A DNA stretch of 64,000 nucleotides from SG8-30 sp963695085 (lineage in GTDB: Bacteria > Pseudomonadota > Gammaproteobacteria > Steroidobacterales > Steroidobacteraceae). The first letter of the stretch is position 1. Each line of letters starts with the position of its first letter. Positions 17,365 through 26,887 of this stretch are shown here, piece after piece. The stretch spans positions 558,001 to 622,000 of the forward strand of contig CAVOFV010000008.1 in assembly GCA_963695085.1 (NCBI GenBank). Direction: 5' to 3'. The notes beneath the pieces are model-generated. The model was given only the letters and a program-made list of their open reading frames with translations, did not search any database and was not told the origin of the DNA. A program made the position numbers and the translations under genes.

Positions 17365-18660
17365 ATGACCCAGAACAAGTTCCAGCTGACCAATGTCGCC
17401 ACCGGCAAGACCACGGAGTTGCCGACGCTGTCCGGCACCATCGGCCCCGATGTCGTCAACATCGCCTCCCTGTACAAGGACCACGGCGTGTTCACGTTCG
17501 ACCCCGGGTTCATGGCCACGGCGTCGACCGAAAGCAAGATCACCTATATCGACGGTGACCAGGGCGTGCTCATGTACCGGGGCTACCCGATCGAGCAGCT
17601 CGCCGAGAAGAGCTCGCACCTCGAGGTCGCCTACCTGCTGATGAATGGAGAACTGCCGACTGCCGCGCAGTTCGACACGTTCAGCGATTCGATCCGTCAC
17701 CACACGATGATGAACGAGTCGCTGCTGAACATGTACCGGGGTTTCCACCACAACGCCCACCCGATGGCGATGACGGCAGCAATCGTGGCGTCGATGGGCG
17801 CCTTCTATCACGACACCATGAATGTCGACGATCCGCGCAACCGCCAGATCTTCGCGGAACGGATCATCGCCAAGATCCCGACCATCGCGGCGGCGGCCTA
17901 CAAGCACTCGACGGGCCAGCCCTTCGTCTATCCGCGCAATGACCTCGACTACACGAGCAACATGCTGAACATGTTCTTCGCCGTGCCGTGCGAGCCGTAC
18001 GAAGTGGACGAACTGCACGCCAAGGCGATGGACCTGCTGTTCATCCTGCACGCGGACCACGAGCAGAATGCCAGCACCTCGACGGTGCGCCTCGCCGGCA
18101 GCACCGGCTGCAATCCGTACGCGGCGATCTCCGCGGGCGTCTCGGCACTTTGGGGTCCGGCACACGGCGGCGCCAACGAGGCCGTGCTCGAAATGCTCGA
18201 GGACATCGGCAGCGTGGCCAACGTGCAGAAGTTCCTGGCGAGGGTCAAGGACAAGAACGACAACGTGCGGCTGATGGGCTTCGGGCACCGCGTGTACAAG
18301 AACTTCGACCCGCGCGCGAAGATCATCCGCGAGATGTGCCACAAGGTGCTCAAGCAGCTCGGCGGCTCCGAGGACCCGATGTTCGAGCTGGCGGTGAAGC
18401 TGGAGGAAATCGCGCTCAAGGACGAGTACTTCGTGTCGCGCAAGCTGTACCCGAACGTGGACTTCTACTCGGGGATCATCTACAGCGCGCTGGGCATCCC
18501 GCGCTCGATGTTCACCGTGATGTTCGCAATCGCCCGTACCGCTGGCTGGGTCGCGCAGTGGCTGGAGATGCTGTCCGAGACGCCACTCAAGATCGGCCGG
18601 CCGCGGCAGATCTATAGCGGCGCGGCGAAGCGCGACTACAAGGCGATCGAGAAGCGCTGA
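17365..18660 (+). CDS. gltA: Citrate synthase, type II
   Basis: Condenses oxaloacetate and acetyl-CoA to citrate, the entry step of the TCA cycle. The 431-residue length matches the hexameric NADH-sensitive type of gammaproteobacteria. Key segments are GVLMYRGYPIEQLAE, FILHADHEQNASTSTVR (catalytic histidine), GPAHGGANEAV (second histidine), GFGHRVYKNFDPRA and a YSGIIYSALGIP (active-site region). ATG 17365 is chosen at MTQNKFQL; an in-frame extension to 17269 has no family similarity. The gene is divergent from hemW and ends in a strong terminator. Confidence 0.97.
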   Translation: MTQNKFQLTNVATGKTTELPTLSGTIGPDVVNIASLYKDHGVFTFDPGFMATASTESKITYIDGDQGVLMYRGYPIEQLAEKSSHLEVAYLLMNGELPTAAQFDTFSDSIRHHTMMNESLLNMYRGFHHNAHPMAMTAAIVASMGAFYHDTMNVDDPRNRQIFAERIIAKIPTIAAAAYKHSTGQPFVYPRNDLDYTSNMLNMFFAVPCEPYEVDELHAKAMDLLFILHADHEQNASTSTVRLAGSTGCNPYAAISAGVSALWGPAHGGANEAVLEMLEDIGSVANVQKFLARVKDKNDNVRLMGFGHRVYKNFDPRAKIIREMCHKVLKQLGGSEDPMFELAVKLEEIALKDEYFVSRKLYPNVDFYSGIIYSALGIPRSMFTVMFAIARTAGWVAQWLEMLSETPLKIGRPRQIYSGAAKRDYKAIEKR

Positions 18661-18703
18661 GTTCGAGACGGCGGACAGCGACCGCCGTCGCTGACGCCCG
18701 GCA

Positions 18704-18734
18704 GGAGCCCGGTCCCCAACGGGGGTCGGGCTCC
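18704..18734 (+). terminator. Rho-independent terminator after gltA
   Basis: Strong hairpin in which GGAGCCCG pairs with CGGGCTCC and an inner CCCC pairs with GGGG around AAC, followed by TTCTCGTT. It lies 43 bases beyond the gltA stop and may also serve the convergent gene at 18766. Confidence 0.8.
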
Positions 18735-18765
18735 TTCTCGTTCGGGGGCCTGCCGCGCCCTCGGA

Positions 18766-20412
18766 TCAGGTCGCCGGCGTGGCCCGCTGCACGATCGCCG
18801 CGCAATCGACCCCGGCGGGCAGGGTGCCCGGCATCAGGCCGCGGGCAGCGCCCAGCCTGGCGGCGCAAAAACCGTCGGCGATCACCGGCGGGGCATGCCG
18901 CGCCAGCAGCGACGCCTGCAGCGCAAGCGCCAGGTCTTCCACGAGCAGCCGCGCCTCGCGTTGCGGCTGATCGGGCCGCGCGAGCCGGTCGGCCAGCCGC
19001 TCTGTCAGGGCGTCAAGGTGGCGGTTGGCGCCGTGCGCCAGCCGCAACTCGCCGAGCAGCGCGGGTTTCGCGTCAGGGTCGCGCGCCAGGGCGCGCAGCA
19101 CGTCCAGGCATTGCACGTTGCCTGAGCCTTCCCAGATCGCGTTGACCGGCGCGTCCCGGTACAGCCGCGCCAGCGGTGATTCCTCGATGGTGCCATTGCC
19201 ACCAATGCACTCCATCGCCTCGCCGGCGGCCCACACCGTGCGCTTGGTGACCCAGTACTTGGCGATCGCGGTTGCGACGCGGGAGAAGGCGCGCTCACCA
19301 TCATCTCCCGGTGCACGGTCGTAACTGCCGGCAACGCGCAGGGCGAGCGCGGTGGCCGCCTCGGACTCCAGGCACAGGTCGGCCAGCACCGCCTGCATCA
19401 GGGGCTGCGCGGCCAGCCGGGCGCCGAATGCATCGCGGTGCGCCGCGTGATGGGTGACCTCGGCGACCGCGCGCCGCAGCGACGCGGCCGATCCGAGCGT
19501 GCAGTCGAGCCGCGTGTGGCGGACCATTTCCATGATGTTGGCGATGCCGCGGCCTTCCGCGCCGATGCGCCACGCCATGGCGTCGCGGCACTCCACCTCG
19601 CTGGAAGCATTGGAGCGGTTGCCCGCCTTGTCCTTGAGGCGCTGGATATGGAACGCGTTGCGCGTGCCGTCCGCTCGGATCCGCGGCAGCAGGAAGCAGG
19701 TCAGCCCACCGGGGGCCTGCGCCGTGACCAGGAACGCATCGGCCTGCGGCGCGGAACAGAACCACTTGTGGCCGGAGATCAGGTACTCGCCATTGCCCGC
19801 GGGCAGCGCGCGCGTGGTATTCGCGCGCACGTCCGAGCCGCCCTGCCGTTCGGTCAGCGCCATGCCGAAGATGGCGCCCCGCTTGTCCCGCAGCGGGAGC
19901 GAGCGCGGATCATATTGCCGCGACAGGACCACCGGCTCCCAGGCCGCCGCGAGCTGCGGTTCGAGCCTGAGCGTCGGGATCACCGCGAAGGTCATCGTCA
20001 GCGGGCAGCTCGCGCCCTCCTCGACCTGGTGACGAAGCATCACCAGCGCCGCGCGCACCACGTGCGCGCCGGGACCCGGCTCCGACCAGGGCCGCGAGTG
20101 CAACCCCGCCTCGACGGCCAGCCGCATCAGCTCGTGCCAGGCGGGATGGAACTCGAGTTCATCGATGCGGTTGCCAAAGCGGTCGTGGGAATGCAGTTGC
20201 GGCGTATGGCGGTTGGCGAGATCGCCGAGTGCCAGGACCGCAGCGCTGCCCATGCGCCGGCCAAAGTCCTGCAGCGCTGCCTCGTCGTGTCCGCCGCCTT
20301 CGCGCCGCACCGCCTCGCGCAGCGCGGTATCGGCGTCATACAGGTTGTAGTCCACCAGCGGAGGCGGCTGGTTGAAGACCTCGAAGGGGTCGCGTTGCCG
20401 GTCGGGGGCCAT
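18766..20412 (-). CDS. aidB: AidB-like acyl-CoA dehydrogenase
   Basis: The 548-residue flavoprotein belongs to the acyl-CoA dehydrogenase superfamily. The N-terminal FNQPPPLVDYNLYDAD stretch, GMALTERQGGSDVRANTTRA, GHKWFCSAPQADAFLV, RLKDKAGNRSNASSEVE and CIGGNGTIEESPLARLYRD are typical of the AidB/isovaleryl-CoA dehydrogenase branch. E. coli AidB is induced by alkylation and binds DNA; whether this one acts in repair or in acyl-CoA metabolism cannot be decided here. It is downstream of PBP1a and the 206-residue protein on the same strand. Confidence 0.88.
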   Translation of the reverse strand: MAPDRQRDPFEVFNQPPPLVDYNLYDADTALREAVRREGGGHDEAALQDFGRRMGSAAVLALGDLANRHTPQLHSHDRFGNRIDELEFHPAWHELMRLAVEAGLHSRPWSEPGPGAHVVRAALVMLRHQVEEGASCPLTMTFAVIPTLRLEPQLAAAWEPVVLSRQYDPRSLPLRDKRGAIFGMALTERQGGSDVRANTTRALPAGNGEYLISGHKWFCSAPQADAFLVTAQAPGGLTCFLLPRIRADGTRNAFHIQRLKDKAGNRSNASSEVECRDAMAWRIGAEGRGIANIMEMVRHTRLDCTLGSAASLRRAVAEVTHHAAHRDAFGARLAAQPLMQAVLADLCLESEAATALALRVAGSYDRAPGDDGERAFSRVATAIAKYWVTKRTVWAAGEAMECIGGNGTIEESPLARLYRDAPVNAIWEGSGNVQCLDVLRALARDPDAKPALLGELRLAHGANRHLDALTERLADRLARPDQPQREARLLVEDLALALQASLLARHAPPVIADGFCAARLGAARGLMPGTLPAGVDCAAIVQRATPAT

Positions 20413-20424
20413 GGGTTTCTCCGT

Positions 20425-21045
20425 TCAGGTGGGGTCGGGACCCTGCTCGATGAGCGCCTCGACGTCCCGCAGCGTCGCGCGCCGCATCGGCTTTCCGTCG
20501 ACCGGACTGAATGGCGGCTGGCGAATGCCGTCGGTGGGAAACACGAAGGCGTCAACCTCGTGTTTGCCGGCCTGGAAACGGACCACGGGCACGGACTCGG
20601 CGGCGTCGCGCAGTACTTTCACGCGCCGTTCGGCGACCGTGTGCGGAATGTGCCGCTCCATCAACGCCACCAGCACGGTCTCGGGCGTGTCCGCAAACAG
20701 GTGCAGCTGGATCCCGTTATGCGCCGCGGCGGTCCCGGACAGGACCGGCCCTACGAGTCGTGGTTCGAACTCGGCCAGCAGCCGCATCGCGGCGGCGGCG
20801 TCGTGCCGCAATCCGGCCAGTTCGCCGTCGTGCGAGCCGGCGCCGAACAGCCGGTGGTGTTCGGCGAGCGCGGCATCGATCTCGGAGTTCTTCGGCAACG
20901 CGGCCCGGTCGGCAACGCCCAGGCGCTCGGCGGCCTTGCGTTTCGCTAGCAGGAAGTCGTCGACGCCGTGCTCCACCATGATGCGCGCCGCTTCCTGCGC
21001 CAGCGCCCGCCGCAACAGATCGCCCCGGACCGAGCGTTTGGACAT
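20425..21045 (-). CDS. Conserved-looking protein of unknown function
   Basis: 206 residues from ATG 21045. The first 60 are helical and basic (SKRSVRGDLLRRALAQEAARIMVEHGVDDFLLAKRKAAERLG is split here over two helices). The remainder has LVGPVLSGTAAAHNGIQLHLFADTPETV, which has the shape of a nucleotidyltransferase core (G-S, then alternating hydrophobic strand) but lacks the usual D-x-D metal ligands. This likeness is only my impression. It lies between mrcA (9-base gap) and aidB (12-base gap), all on the minus strand. Similar small proteins have been labelled in some genomes as UDP-N-acetylmuramate--alanine ligase, which the sequence does not support. Confidence 0.65.
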   Translation of the reverse strand: MSKRSVRGDLLRRALAQEAARIMVEHGVDDFLLAKRKAAERLGVADRAALPKNSEIDAALAEHHRLFGAGSHDGELAGLRHDAAAAMRLLAEFEPRLVGPVLSGTAAAHNGIQLHLFADTPETVLVALMERHIPHTVAERRVKVLRDAAESVPVVRFQAGKHEVDAFVFPTDGIRQPPFSPVDGKPMRRATLRDVEALIEQGPDPT

Positions 21046-21053
21046 GGGCACAC

Positions 21054-23555
21054 CTAGAAGATTGGTTCTTCCGGCCTCGGCAGTGCGACCGACGGCCCGG
21101 AGTCCTGCCCGCCGGTCGTCGCCCCGCGGCCGGGCACGTGGTCGGCCAGGAAATACTCGAACACGGCATCCGGATCGCCCGGCGTCGCCGGCTCGCCGGT
21201 CGTGGACGAGACCCGGGCGGTGACAACCCCTTCGGGCATCGGCAACTGGTGTTCCGGGCGGTCGCGCAAAGCCTCGCGCATGTAATAGATCCACATCGGC
21301 AGGGCCGTGCGACCGCCCTCCTCGAGCGCGCCCAGCGTTCGCTCCTGGTCGAAGCCGACCCAGGCCGTCGCCACGAGGTCGGCATTGAAGCCCGAAAACC
21401 AGGCGTCGCGCCTGTCGTTGGAGGTGCCGGTCTTGCCGGACAGGTCGCTGCGGCCCAGCGCCAGGGCACGCCGGCCGGTACCCATGCGGATCACGTCGCG
21501 CAACATGTCCGAGATGATGAAGGCGTTGGCCTCGCTGATGACGGCCGCAGCCCGCTGTTCCGCAGGCGCGTCCAGGGAACCGCCGACCTCGCTGGCCGTG
21601 GTGACGCCGCGCCCGTCGCCTGGCCACCGCGTGGAAGTAGTGGTCGCGAATCCGGTCAGCACGCCCGGCGCGGCCCGGCCAGCCGACTCGCCGCATTGCG
21701 GGCAAGCCAGCCGCGGATTCGCCTGCATCAGCACCGCGCCGCGGGCGTCTTCGACCCGCTCGATCAGGTGCGGCCGCACGCGGAATCCGCCATTTGCGAA
21801 CACCGCGAAGCCGCTGGCGACCTCGAGCGGCGTGAGTTGCGCCGTGCCGAGCGCGGCGGTCAGGTCGGCAGGGACGTGGGCGGCGGGGAACCCGAAGCGC
21901 AACGCGTACTGCCGCGTATGGTCGATGCCCATCGCCCGCATCAGCCGGATCGACACGAGGTTGCGCGAGCGCGCGAGCGCATCCCGCAGCCGCGTCGGTC
22001 CGTAGAACCGGCTGTCGACGTTGGCCGGCCTCCAGTCCTTCTCGTCGGTACCCTCGGGCGCCTCGTAGACCACCGGCGCATCGAGAATGATCGAGGCGGG
22101 CGTAAAGCCGCTCTCGAGCGCGGCCGAATAGACAAAGGGCTTGAACGCCGAACCGGGCTGCCGCCTGGCCTGCGTCGCACGGTTGAACTTCGCCGTGTAG
22201 TAATCGAAGCCGCCGGTCAGGGCGACGATGGCGCCGTCATGCGGATCGAGCGAGACCAGCGCGCCCTGTACTTCCGGGACCTGCGTCAGGAATGCGGTGG
22301 CCGGCCCGCTCGGCAGGATGTACACGACATCGCCGCGGTGCACCACGTCGGCGGGCTGTTGCGGCGCTGCGCCGACGCCGCCGGTCGCCAGCGCCGGCCG
22401 CGCCCACGTCATGCCCGCGAACGGCAACGAAAACCCGCCGCGGCTGCGCGTGATCACCTTGGCCTCGCGCCCGTCCACGGCAAGCACGAGGGCAGGCAGC
22501 AGCACACCGACGGTGCCGTGCCGGCCGAGCACGGCCTCGACGACCTCCTGGCTCTCCACGGGAGGCAGTTCCACGCGCTCCACCGGCCCGCGGTAGCCGT
22601 GGCGCCGGTCATACTCGAGGATGGCGCTGCGCAAGGCGATGTCCGCCGCGCGCTGCAGGCGGCTGTCGACGGTCGTGATCACGCGCATGCCGTCCGTGTA
22701 GATGCTGCCGCCGTACTCCTCGAACAGCGCCTGGCGCACCAGTTCCGAAACGTATGGCGCCTCGACCTCGACGCGCGGACCGTGCAGTTCGCCGGTGATC
22801 GGTTCCTCCAGCGCGGCACGGTGCGCCTCGCCGGTGATGAAGCCGACCTCCTGCATGCGGCGCAGCACGTAGGCGCGGCGCCGTTCGGCCTGCTCGCGGC
22901 TGGCCGCGGGGTTGTAGCGCGACGGAGCCTGCGGCAGCCCGGCGAGCAGCGCCGCCTCGGCGACGCTCAGCTCGGCCAGCCGCTTGCCGAAGTAGGTCTC
23001 GGCGGCCGCGGCGACGCCATAGGCGCGCTGGCCAAGGAACACGGTGTTGAGGTACAGCTCGAGGATCTCCTCCTTGGCGAGTTCGTGCTCGAGAGTCAGC
23101 GACAGGAAGATCTCGCGCAGCTTGCGTCGCAGGGTGCGCTCGTTCTCGATCAGGGTCGTGCGTACGAGCTGCTGGGTCAGCGTGCTGCCGCCCTGGCGGA
23201 ACTCCAGTGAGCCGGCCGATACGAACAGCGCCCTGGTCATGCCCATCCAGTCCACGCCCGGGTGCTCGAAGAAGCGGTCGTCCTCGGCGGCGAGGAACGC
23301 CTGCACCACGACCTTGGGCACCTCCCCGTAGGTAACCGGCAGGCGCCTCTGCTCGCCGATCTGGCCTATCAGGCGGCCGTCGCGGCTGTACACGCGCAGC
23401 GGCATCTGCAGCTTCAGCTGCCGCAATTGCGCGACATCGGGCAGGGTGGGCTTCAGGTAGTAGTAGGTGGCCAGGAACGCCATGCCGACGACCCCTCCCA
23501 GCGCGACCACCACGATGGCGGCGACCTGCAGAGTGCGGCGCGTGCGACTTTTCAC
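21054..23555 (-). CDS. mrcA: Penicillin-binding protein 1A (bifunctional glycosyltransferase/transpeptidase)
   Basis: Inner-membrane enzyme that polymerises and cross-links peptidoglycan. The 833 residues show a single N-terminal membrane anchor (residues 10-32), a GT51 domain with AAEDDRFFEHPGVD (E91) and GGSTLTQQL, an OB-like insert, and a transpeptidase domain with SAFK (S469, K472), SRN (530-532) and KTGTSND (708-714). An unusual CPQC pair lies in the linker near residue 618. It is divergent from pilM, a conserved arrangement in gammaproteobacteria. Confidence 0.95.
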   Translation of the reverse strand: MKSRTRRTLQVAAIVVVALGGVVGMAFLATYYYLKPTLPDVAQLRQLKLQMPLRVYSRDGRLIGQIGEQRRLPVTYGEVPKVVVQAFLAAEDDRFFEHPGVDWMGMTRALFVSAGSLEFRQGGSTLTQQLVRTTLIENERTLRRKLREIFLSLTLEHELAKEEILELYLNTVFLGQRAYGVAAAAETYFGKRLAELSVAEAALLAGLPQAPSRYNPAASREQAERRRAYVLRRMQEVGFITGEAHRAALEEPITGELHGPRVEVEAPYVSELVRQALFEEYGGSIYTDGMRVITTVDSRLQRAADIALRSAILEYDRRHGYRGPVERVELPPVESQEVVEAVLGRHGTVGVLLPALVLAVDGREAKVITRSRGGFSLPFAGMTWARPALATGGVGAAPQQPADVVHRGDVVYILPSGPATAFLTQVPEVQGALVSLDPHDGAIVALTGGFDYYTAKFNRATQARRQPGSAFKPFVYSAALESGFTPASIILDAPVVYEAPEGTDEKDWRPANVDSRFYGPTRLRDALARSRNLVSIRLMRAMGIDHTRQYALRFGFPAAHVPADLTAALGTAQLTPLEVASGFAVFANGGFRVRPHLIERVEDARGAVLMQANPRLACPQCGESAGRAAPGVLTGFATTTSTRWPGDGRGVTTASEVGGSLDAPAEQRAAAVISEANAFIISDMLRDVIRMGTGRRALALGRSDLSGKTGTSNDRRDAWFSGFNADLVATAWVGFDQERTLGALEEGGRTALPMWIYYMREALRDRPEHQLPMPEGVVTARVSSTTGEPATPGDPDAVFEYFLADHVPGRGATTGGQDSGPSVALPRPEEPIF

Positions 23556-23946
23556 CGGAGGCTTGCCGTCAATGGCCAGGGAAGGTGCCGATTATGCCTA
23601 GGCGGGCACCCTCGGCGACATGGGATTGGCCGTCCCGCCCAGATGCCGGGTCCGTGACGTCGCGCACGGAGAAGCGCGGTGCATAGGGGCAGGATCGGCA
23701 TGGAAGCCACTCGTGGTCGGCAGCGCGACCGTGGTGAACCGCCACCGCCAGGGCGCCCGGAGCTCGCGGCCGGTATCCCGAGACGGGCCTGGTGGGGCAT
23801 ATTTCTGGTATGGGTGTCCAAATCCGACGATTCTGCGATAACGGTCACGTTCAATTTAACAGTTGCTTGCTATATAGTTGGCCGGCAAAGTTGACCCGGC
23901 GTAGCGCGTAGGCAACGCAAGCGCTTGACCTGAAAAGGAAACAATT
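23556..23946. other. 391-base gap between divergent mrcA and pilM
   Basis: I see no gene here. The pilM-proximal third is AT-rich and contains a candidate pilM promoter (23850-23876). The rest is GC-rich with no clear repeat. It must hold the starts of both the mrcA and pilM transcripts. Confidence 0.5.
23850..23876 (+). promoter_or_regulatory. Candidate promoter of the pilMNOPQ operon
   Basis: TATATA at 23871-23876 is preceded directly by TGC, an extended -10 arrangement. TTCAAT at 23850 is a weak -35 with a short 15-base spacer. It stands about 70 bases before the pilM GTG start, which itself has AAGGA about 10 bases upstream. Confidence 0.4.
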
Positions 23947-25041
23947 GTGCTGAAGCTGCCCCAGATTTCGCTGGGCTCGAGGCGACGTCCGCTGATCGGC
24001 CTCGACATTACGACGTCGTCCGTGAAGCTGATCGAGCTGGTCGAGTCCGGCGGTCAGTATCGCGTTGAGGCGTATGCGGCCGAGCCGACGCCGCACAACG
24101 CGGTCAACGAAAAGGCCATCGTCGACGCCAACGCCGTCAGCGAGGCGATTCGCCGCGCCGTGAAACGCTCCGGCGTGCGCAACAAGGAATGCGCGGTGGC
24201 GATCAGCGGCGATGCCGCGATCACCAAGGCCATCCCGATGCCCAGGGCGCTGTCCGAATCAGAACTCGAGCAGCAGGTCGAACTGCAGGCCGACCAGTAC
24301 ATCCCGTTCCCCATGGAGGAGGTCAGTTACGACTTCCAGGTCCTGGGGCCGTCCGAGAAGGACCCGGAGATGCAGGACGTGCTGCTGGTCGCCACCCGTA
24401 CGGACAACGTCGAGCAGCGCGCGGCGGCGGTCACGGCTGCGGGCCTCGTGCCGAAGCTGGTCGACGTCGAGTCGTTCGCGCTCGAGAATGCCTGCCGCCT
24501 GATGACCCACCAGATGCCGGACGGCGGAATCCAGCGCACGATCGCGGTGGTGGACGTCGGCGCCAGCAGCACGACCTTCAGCATCCTGCGCGACCTGCAC
24601 ATCATCTACACACGCGATTTCGCCTTCGGCGGCCAGCAGCTGACCGAGGAGATCATGCGCACCTATGGCCTCTCCATGGAGGAGGCGGGCCGCGCGAAGA
24701 AGGAGGGCGGGCTGCCGTCCAACTACCAGCCGGAAGTGCTGGATCCCTTCATCGACGACATGACCCAGCAGGTGAGCCGCTCGCTGCAGTTCTACCTGGC
24801 CTCGGGCAGTGGCCGCACGCAGCCGGAACAGATACTGATCTGTGGCGGCTGCGCGAACATTCCCGGCGTGGCGGAGGTCATCGCCAGTCGCGTGGGAATC
24901 CCGGCCGAGCGGGGTGACCCGCTGGGGCAAATGCGCATTTCATCCAAGGCCAAGGCGCTCGGCGTGACGCGCGACGCCACGGCCCTGTTGACCGCCTGCG
25001 GTCTGGCACTGCGGAGCTTCGACGATCATGCCAAGTATTAA
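23947..25041 (+). CDS. pilM: Type IV pilus assembly protein PilM
   Basis: Cytoplasmic actin-like ATPase fold that docks the PilN tail to the inner-membrane platform of the type IV pilus machine. The 364 residues contain IGLDITTSSVKLIEL (phosphate-1 loop), VAISGDAAITK, TIAVVDVGASSTTFSIL (phosphate-2) and ILICGGCANIPGV (adenosine motif). It starts with GTG 23947 and overlaps pilN by 14 bases. Confidence 0.95.
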   Translation: MLKLPQISLGSRRRPLIGLDITTSSVKLIELVESGGQYRVEAYAAEPTPHNAVNEKAIVDANAVSEAIRRAVKRSGVRNKECAVAISGDAAITKAIPMPRALSESELEQQVELQADQYIPFPMEEVSYDFQVLGPSEKDPEMQDVLLVATRTDNVEQRAAAVTAAGLVPKLVDVESFALENACRLMTHQMPDGGIQRTIAVVDVGASSTTFSILRDLHIIYTRDFAFGGQQLTEEIMRTYGLSMEEAGRAKKEGGLPSNYQPEVLDPFIDDMTQQVSRSLQFYLASGSGRTQPEQILICGGCANIPGVAEVIASRVGIPAERGDPLGQMRISSKAKALGVTRDATALLTACGLALRSFDDHAKY

Positions 25042-25624
25042 CCTGCTTCCGTGGCGGGCTGAGCTTCGCCAGCGCCGGCAGAGGGAGTTCGTGGTCGGAC
25101 TCGTCGGCGCCGCTGCGCTGGCGCTGGTCATCGCGCTGCTGGCGCACTTCTACGTCAGCACGATGATCGACGCGCAGCAGCGCCGCAACGACCTCCTCAA
25201 GCTGGAGATCGCCGATCTCGACAAGCAGATCGAGGAAATCCTGATCCTGGAGGAACAGAAGGCACGCATGATCGCCAGAATGGAGGTCATCGAACGCCTG
25301 CAGCAGAGCCGGCCGGAAGTCGTCAAGTTGTTCGATGACATCGTGGGTACGCTGCCCGAAGGCGTCTTCCTGACGTCGGTGAAGCAGAGCGGCAGGCAAC
25401 TCGAGTTCGTGGGCATCGCCCAGTCCAGCACGCGCGTGTCCGCATTCATGCGCAACGTGGATGCGTCGGACGTGCTGTCCAGGCCGGACCTCAGGGTCAT
25501 CGAGACGGGCACGTCGGGCGCCGGCTCCAGCTTCACGATGCTGGCCCAGCTGCGCGCTCCGGCGGCTGACGAACCCGCCGCGCAGGCCGCGTCGACCAAG
25601 CGTGTCCAGGAGGCGAGCCGATGA
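25028..25624 (+). CDS. pilN: Type IV pilus inner-membrane protein PilN
   Basis: The 198 residues begin with the conserved cytoplasmic tail INLLPWRAELR, which binds PilM. One transmembrane helix follows (about residues 22-42), then a coiled-coil stretch and a ferredoxin-like periplasmic domain. Its partner is PilO. The gene overlaps pilM at its start and pilO at its end (ATGA). Confidence 0.94.
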   Translation: MPSINLLPWRAELRQRRQREFVVGLVGAAALALVIALLAHFYVSTMIDAQQRRNDLLKLEIADLDKQIEEILILEEQKARMIARMEVIERLQQSRPEVVKLFDDIVGTLPEGVFLTSVKQSGRQLEFVGIAQSSTRVSAFMRNVDASDVLSRPDLRVIETGTSGAGSSFTMLAQLRAPAADEPAAQAASTKRVQEASR

Positions 25625-26280
25625 ACGCCCTGAACCGCTTCATTGAGCAGCTGCGAAACCTCGACATGCGGGACGTGGGCCGCTGGCCGCTGCTGTTCCG
25701 CGGCCTGGCGATCGGTCTCGTGCTGGTCCTCGTGACCGGGCTGCTGGTCTGGCAGTTCGTGTACCGCGGCAACCTGCCCGACCTGCGCGCCGCAGAGGCA
25801 CAGCAGACGACGCTGTGGTCGACCTTCGACCAGAAGCAGCGCAAGGCCGCCAACCTGGAGGCGTACCGGCAACAGCTGGCGGAAATCGAGCGCAGCTTCG
25901 GCGCCATGCTGCGGCAGCTGCCGGGCCGCACCGAAGTGCCCAGCCTGCTCGTGGACATCTCGCAGACCGGCCTGGCGTCCGGCCTGCAGGAAAAGCTGTT
26001 CCAGCCGGGGCAGGAATCGCGGCGCGATTTTTACGCGGAACTGCCCATCAAGATTCGCCTGACGGGTGGATACCATTCGTTCGGCCAGTTCGTCAGCGGC
26101 GTAGCGGCCCTGCCGCGCATCGTCACGCTGCACGACATCCAGATCACGCAGAACGCGACCCGCGGGCAGCGCGCGAGTGCGGCGAGCGACGACCTGACGC
26201 TGGACATCACGGCCAAGACCTACCGCTACCTCGAGGAATCGGAACTGGTGGCGGCCGGCAAGGGCCAGGGCAACCCGTGA
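25621..26280 (+). CDS. pilO: Type IV pilus inner-membrane protein PilO
   Basis: 219 residues: a short cytoplasmic tail with LRNLDMRDVGRWPLLFR, one membrane helix (IGLVLVLVTGLLVW), then a coiled-coil and a periplasmic domain with LPGRTEVPSLLVDISQTGLASGL, characteristic of PilO. It forms a heterodimer with PilN and links to the PilP lipoprotein. The start overlaps the pilN stop by four bases. Confidence 0.94.
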   Translation: MNALNRFIEQLRNLDMRDVGRWPLLFRGLAIGLVLVLVTGLLVWQFVYRGNLPDLRAAEAQQTTLWSTFDQKQRKAANLEAYRQQLAEIERSFGAMLRQLPGRTEVPSLLVDISQTGLASGLQEKLFQPGQESRRDFYAELPIKIRLTGGYHSFGQFVSGVAALPRIVTLHDIQITQNATRGQRASAASDDLTLDITAKTYRYLEESELVAAGKGQGNP

Positions 26281-26305
26281 GGGAACACTCGGCGGTGAAC
26301 GAGAT

Positions 26306-26821
26306 ATGAGCCAGGCAATCGACAGGAAATTCGTGGTGGCGGCTGGCATGGCGGCGACGCTGTTGCTGGCCGGCTGTGGCGGCGGGGTGGACGGCCTCCG
26401 CGCGCAAATCGAGCAGGCCAAGCAGCGCCCGGGCGGACGCATCGTGCCGCTGCCGGAAGTCGTACCGTACGACTCCTACGCCTACTCGATGGCGAACCGG
26501 CGATCGCCGTTCCTGCAGAGCCTCGCGGGCGAGTCGGGACCCGGGCCACGGCCGGACAGCAAGCGGCCGCGGGAATTCCTCGAGCAGTTCCCGCTCGACA
26601 CCTTGAAGATGGTCGGCACCCTGAAGCTGGGCGCCTCCAGCTACGGCCTGGTGCAGACCAAGGACGGCCTCATCCATCGCGTGCTGCCGGGCAACCGCGT
26701 CGGGCAGAACGACGGCCGGATACTCTCCGTCAGCGATGCGCGCATCGCACTGATCGAGATCGTGCCGGATGGGCTGGGCGGCTACCTCGAGCGGCCGGCG
26801 GCCCTCGCCCTAAGCGATTGA
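26306..26821 (+). CDS. pilP: Type IV pilus lipoprotein PilP
   Basis: 171 residues with a lipoprotein signal ending LAGC (C24), a disordered stretch, then RRSPFLQS and the beta domain (LDTLKMVGTLKLGASSYGLVQTKDGLIHRVLPGNRVGQNDGRI is the conserved PilP fold, quoted here only to locate it at about residues 95-140). PilP bridges the PilN/PilO complex and the secretin PilQ across the periplasm. Confidence 0.94.
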   Translation: MSQAIDRKFVVAAGMAATLLLAGCGGGVDGLRAQIEQAKQRPGGRIVPLPEVVPYDSYAYSMANRRSPFLQSLAGESGPGPRPDSKRPREFLEQFPLDTLKMVGTLKLGASSYGLVQTKDGLIHRVLPGNRVGQNDGRILSVSDARIALIEIVPDGLGGYLERPAALALSD

Positions 26822-26887
26822 TTCGTGGGAGAATTTCTGATGGCTGGCAACGACCGGGCGGCAGTTAACAAAGATGGAGAGCGCCTC

